From assembly GCA_023416315.1 (NCBI GenBank), contig JAEZIA010000091.1, positions 1-16,165 on the forward strand: a DNA stretch of 16,165 nucleotides. Direction: 5' to 3'. This document shows positions 14,313-16,165 of this stretch, in pieces. The notes beneath the pieces were generated by a model. The model saw only the letters and a list, made by a program, of their open reading frames with translations, made no database searches and was not told the origin of the DNA. This DNA is from Actinomycetes bacterium. GTDB taxonomy: Bacteria; Actinomycetota; Actinomycetes; Mycobacteriales; Mycobacteriaceae. Within the stretch, counting starts at the first letter, position 1. Each line of letters starts with the position of its first letter. The translations under genes and the position numbers were made by a program.

Positions 14313-15167
14313 ATGACGGTGATCGGATCTCCCGCCCGCGTTCCGCTGGCCGAGTCCTTCTGCTTCGGCGAAGGTCCGCGCTGGTTCGAAGGCCTGCTGT
14401 GGTTGTCCGACATGCTCGGCGAGGCCGTGCACACCGTGACCCTCGACGGATCGGTGACCACGCTCGCTCTCCCCGGCCATGCCCCGGCGGGGCTGGGGTT
14501 CCGGCCCGACGGCACGCTGCTGATCGTATCGACCGAGCGACGCGTGGTCCTCGGTTATGACGGTGAGACGGTCAGCGAGATCGCCGACCTGTCCGGGGTC
14601 GCGCCGGCCAACCTCGGCGACCTGGTCATCGATGCGCGCGGGCGGGCCTACATCGGATCGCAGGCGCGCGAGGGCGGCCTCATCGCCCGGCTTGATCTCG
14701 ACGACTCGGTGTCCGTGGTGGCCGAGGACCTGGACTTCCCCAACGGCATGGTGATCACCCCGGACGGCGGCACACTGATCGTCGCCGAGTCGGTCGGACG
14801 ACGGCTGACCGCCTATGACATCGACGCCGACGGTGGGCTGTCTGGGCGCCGGATCTTCGCCGAGGGTCTCGACGGGCCGCCGGACGGGATCGCACTGGAC
14901 GAGGCCGGTGGGGTGTGGACCTCGATGACGCTGGCGCACCAGTTCGAGCGGGTCGTCGCCGGCGGGGCGGTCACCGACCGCATCGACATCGGCGACCGCG
15001 CGGCGATCGCGTGCATGCTCGGCGGCCCGGACCGGCGCACCTTGTTTCTGGTTTCCAGCTCCGACGCCTACCCGCAGCGGCTCGTCGGAACCCGGCGCTC
15101 GTGCGTCGACACCGTCAGGGTCGAGATCCCCGGCGCGGGCTTTCCGTCAATCGAAAGGTTCCCATGA
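14313..15167 (+). CDS. SMP-30/gluconolactonase-type hydrolase
   Basis: 284-residue six-bladed beta-propeller of the SMP-30/gluconolaconase/LRE family; members hydrolyse lactones or phosphotriesters using one divalent metal. Putative metal ligands are Glu20 in FGEGPRW, Asn144 in DFPNGM and Asp191 in GPPDGIALD, the same order as Glu18, Asn154 and Asp204 in human SMP-30. Repeated blade motifs such as LGFRPDGTLLI and VITPDGGTLIVAES are visible. Length is normal (about 290). ATG 14313 has AAAGG 6 nt upstream. Its TGA overlaps the ATG of the thioesterase gene. A lactonase opposite a Baeyer-Villiger operon suggests ring-opening of a lactone made by the monooxygenase, though it may act on another lactone in the same pathway. 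Confidence 0.92.
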   Translation: MTVIGSPARVPLAESFCFGEGPRWFEGLLWLSDMLGEAVHTVTLDGSVTTLALPGHAPAGLGFRPDGTLLIVSTERRVVLGYDGETVSEIADLSGVAPANLGDLVIDARGRAYIGSQAREGGLIARLDLDDSVSVVAEDLDFPNGMVITPDGGTLIVAESVGRRLTAYDIDADGGLSGRRIFAEGLDGPPDGIALDEAGGVWTSMTLAHQFERVVAGGAVTDRIDIGDRAAIACMLGGPDRRTLFLVSSSDAYPQRLVGTRRSCVDTVRVEIPGAGFPSIERFP

Positions 15168-15970
15168 CCGACAGCTACTACGAACTCGTCGACCCCGACG
15201 ATCCCCGCGGGGAGAAGTTCCGGGCCACCGATCTGGTTCGCAGCACGTGGACGTCACACATCCAGCACGCCGGGCCGGTGTCGGCGTTGTTGGTGCGCGC
15301 CCTGGAACGCTGTCAGCGCCGCGACGACACCCGGCTGAGCCGGGTGGTGGTGGACCTGCTGGGCCCGGTGCCCGCCGAGGGCGATCTCTGGGTGGCCTCG
15401 ACCGTCGAACGCGGCGGCAAGCAAATCGAATTGGTGAGCGCACAGATGCTCGGCCAGGGACCCGACGGGCAGCCGCGTCCGGTGGCCCGGGCCAGCGGCT
15501 GGCGGTTGCACACGTTGGACACCGAGGCGCTGGTGGCGGCGCCGGTGCCGCCGCTGCGGCCCCGCGCAGACGGGGTGAACCGGAACCTGGCGGCGAACTT
15601 CGACCGCAATTACGTGCACAGCCTGGAGTGGCTGTGGCTGACCACGCCGCTGGCGCCCGGGCCGGGGGAGTCGTGGCTGCGGCCGCTGGTCGACCTGGTG
15701 CAGGGTGAGGAAATGACCGCGCTGGAGCGGCTTTTCGCGGTCGCCGACGACGCGAACGGCATCGGTTCCAAGATCGACATCAGCAAGTACACGTTCCTCA
15801 ACACCGATCTGGCGGTGCACGTGCACCGGATTCCGGTCGGTGAGTGGATCGGGGTGCGGGCCGAGACGATGTACGGGCCCGACGGGGTCGGGACGACGGT
15901 CGGCACGCTGTTCGACGACGACGGTGCGGTCGGTGTGATCGCGCAGTCGGTGCTGGTGCGGCCGCGGTAG
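15164..15970 (+). CDS. TesB-like acyl-CoA thioesterase family protein
   Basis: 268-residue double-hotdog protein of the TesB-like thioesterase type common in mycobacteria, expected to hydrolyse acyl-CoA to free acid and CoA. Evidence: the N-terminal hotdog with HAGPVSALLVRALER and RVVVDLLGPVPAEGDLWV, and the C-terminal hotdog with FLNTDLAVHVHRIPVGEW, MYGPDGVGTTVGTLFDDDG and AQSVLVRPR, the usual order of the family. The catalytic Asp/Gln residues cannot be assigned with certainty; ADDANGI (about 193-199) and Gln262-like AQS are candidates. ATG 15164 overlaps the TGA of the lactonase, with AAAGG 5 nt upstream (15154-15158). The frame is open further upstream but only inside the lactonase gene. 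It may recycle CoA from a ring-opened product, or edit side products. Confidence 0.88.
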   Translation: MTDSYYELVDPDDPRGEKFRATDLVRSTWTSHIQHAGPVSALLVRALERCQRRDDTRLSRVVVDLLGPVPAEGDLWVASTVERGGKQIELVSAQMLGQGPDGQPRPVARASGWRLHTLDTEALVAAPVPPLRPRADGVNRNLAANFDRNYVHSLEWLWLTTPLAPGPGESWLRPLVDLVQGEEMTALERLFAVADDANGIGSKIDISKYTFLNTDLAVHVHRIPVGEWIGVRAETMYGPDGVGTTVGTLFDDDGAVGVIAQSVLVRPR

Positions 15971-15984
15971 GTTCGCGCCGAAAC

Positions 15985-16021
15985 TGCACGTGTTTGCGCA
16001 CCTACTCGCCAAACGTGTGCA
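15985..16021. terminator. Strong hairpin between convergent genes, candidate bidirectional terminator or dispersed repeat
   Basis: TGCACGTGTTTG-C-GC (15985-15999) can pair with GCCAAACGTGTGCA (16008-16021): 14 pairs, two of them adjacent G-U wobbles, one bulged C, and an 8-nt loop ACCTACTC. An alternative outer pairing, ACTGCAC (15983-15989) with GTGCAGT (16026-16032), is also available. It sits in the 66-bp gap between the thioesterase stop and the stop of the convergent FAD-linked oxidase. There is no T-run on either side. Confidence 0.45.
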
Positions 16022-16036
16022 ACTTGTGCAGTCTGG

Positions 16037-16165
16037 TCAGTCGAACAGCACCGCGGGATTCAGGTAGCCCGTCGGGTCGAAAGCCGCTTTGATCGTGCGC
16101 ATGGCGGCGATGTCCTCCTGCGAACGTGCCATCGGCAGGTAGTCGCGCTTGCGAGTGCCCACACC
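16037..16165 (-). CDS. FAD-linked oxidase (GlcD/D-2-hydroxyacid dehydrogenase type), C-terminal 42 residues
   Basis: Partial gene running off the right edge. The visible end reads GVGTRKRDYLPMARSQEDIA then AMRTIKAAFDPTGYLNPAVL and ends FD. This is the C-terminal cap of FAD-binding type 4/GlcD oxidases, where G-x-G-x-x-K-x-x-x-L and IK-x-x-x-DP-x-G-x-x-NP are the conserved features. These enzymes oxidise 2-hydroxy acids such as glycolate or lactate, or phenolic substrates in the vanillyl-alcohol oxidase branch. M. tuberculosis carries such an oxidoreductase (Rv1257c) a few genes from kgd, so this may be its counterpart. That is inference from synteny, since only 42 residues are available. It is convergent with the thioesterase gene, separated by the hairpin. 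Confidence 0.85.
   Translation of the reverse strand, partial: GVGTRKRDYLPMARSQEDIAAMRTIKAAFDPTGYLNPAVLFD

Noticed and set aside
14130..14939. 269-residue minus-strand open frame over the lactonase start
   Set aside because: It is antisense to the SMP-30 gene and its control region, and has no domain or ribosome site. The SMP-30 frame has all metal ligands in place.
1..16165. tRNA, rRNA, CRISPR arrays, insertion sequences, phage or toxin-antitoxin genes
   Set aside because: No tRNA-like cloverleaf, spaced direct repeats, transposase motifs or terminal inverted repeats were seen by reading both strands.

Overview
The window is high-GC actinobacterial chromosome, almost certainly from a Mycobacterium/Mycolicibacterium species. 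The left edge carries the 5' two-thirds of kgd, the multifunctional 2-oxoglutarate decarboxylase/dehydrogenase of mycobacteria. It is followed by homologues of Rv1249c and, further right, Rv1250, the same neighbours that kgd (Rv1248c) has in M. tuberculosis. Family names come from recognised motifs and remembered family sequences; no database search was run.

Layout. (1) 1-2344, minus: kgd, cut by the window edge. (2) 2525-3277, minus: small membrane-associated protein of the Rv1249c type. (3) 3416-4672, plus: Bcr/CflA-type drug efflux transporter. (4) 4669-5769, minus: Rv2629-like protein, convergent with the transporter and sharing a TTAA at the two stop codons. (5) 6017-7855, plus: 14-TM DHA2 transporter of the Rv1250 type with a long acidic cytoplasmic tail. 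(6) 7952-8782, plus: HSDL2-type short-chain dehydrogenase. (7) 8787-14226, minus: a tightly packed six-gene operon transcribed from right to left: medium-chain alcohol dehydrogenase, HpcH/HpaI aldolase, classical SDR, type I Baeyer-Villiger monooxygenase, HSL-type alpha/beta hydrolase, and an unrecognised 201-residue protein. (8) 14313-15970, plus: divergent SMP-30/gluconolactonase-type hydrolase and TesB-like thioesterase. (9) 16037 to the right edge, minus: C-terminus of a GlcD-type FAD-linked oxidase.

The left part is conserved central metabolism with transport. The right part (8787-15970) looks like a catabolic module. The enzyme set could oxidise an alcohol to a ketone (ADH or SDR), convert the ketone to an ester or lactone (BVMO), open it (hydrolase or SMP-30 lactonase), release or edit a CoA ester (thioesterase) and cleave a product (aldolase). 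The substrate cannot be read from the sequence. Four of the five junctions in the six-gene operon are 4-bp ATGA overlaps and the fifth has a 2-nt gap, so it is probably one translationally coupled unit. The divergent control region (14227-14312) holds an imperfect inverted repeat next to a TTGACA hexamer, but no regulator gene lies in the window.

No tRNA, rRNA, CRISPR array, insertion sequence or phage gene was seen. No gene-free stretch exceeds 300 bases; the intergenic regions are described individually.
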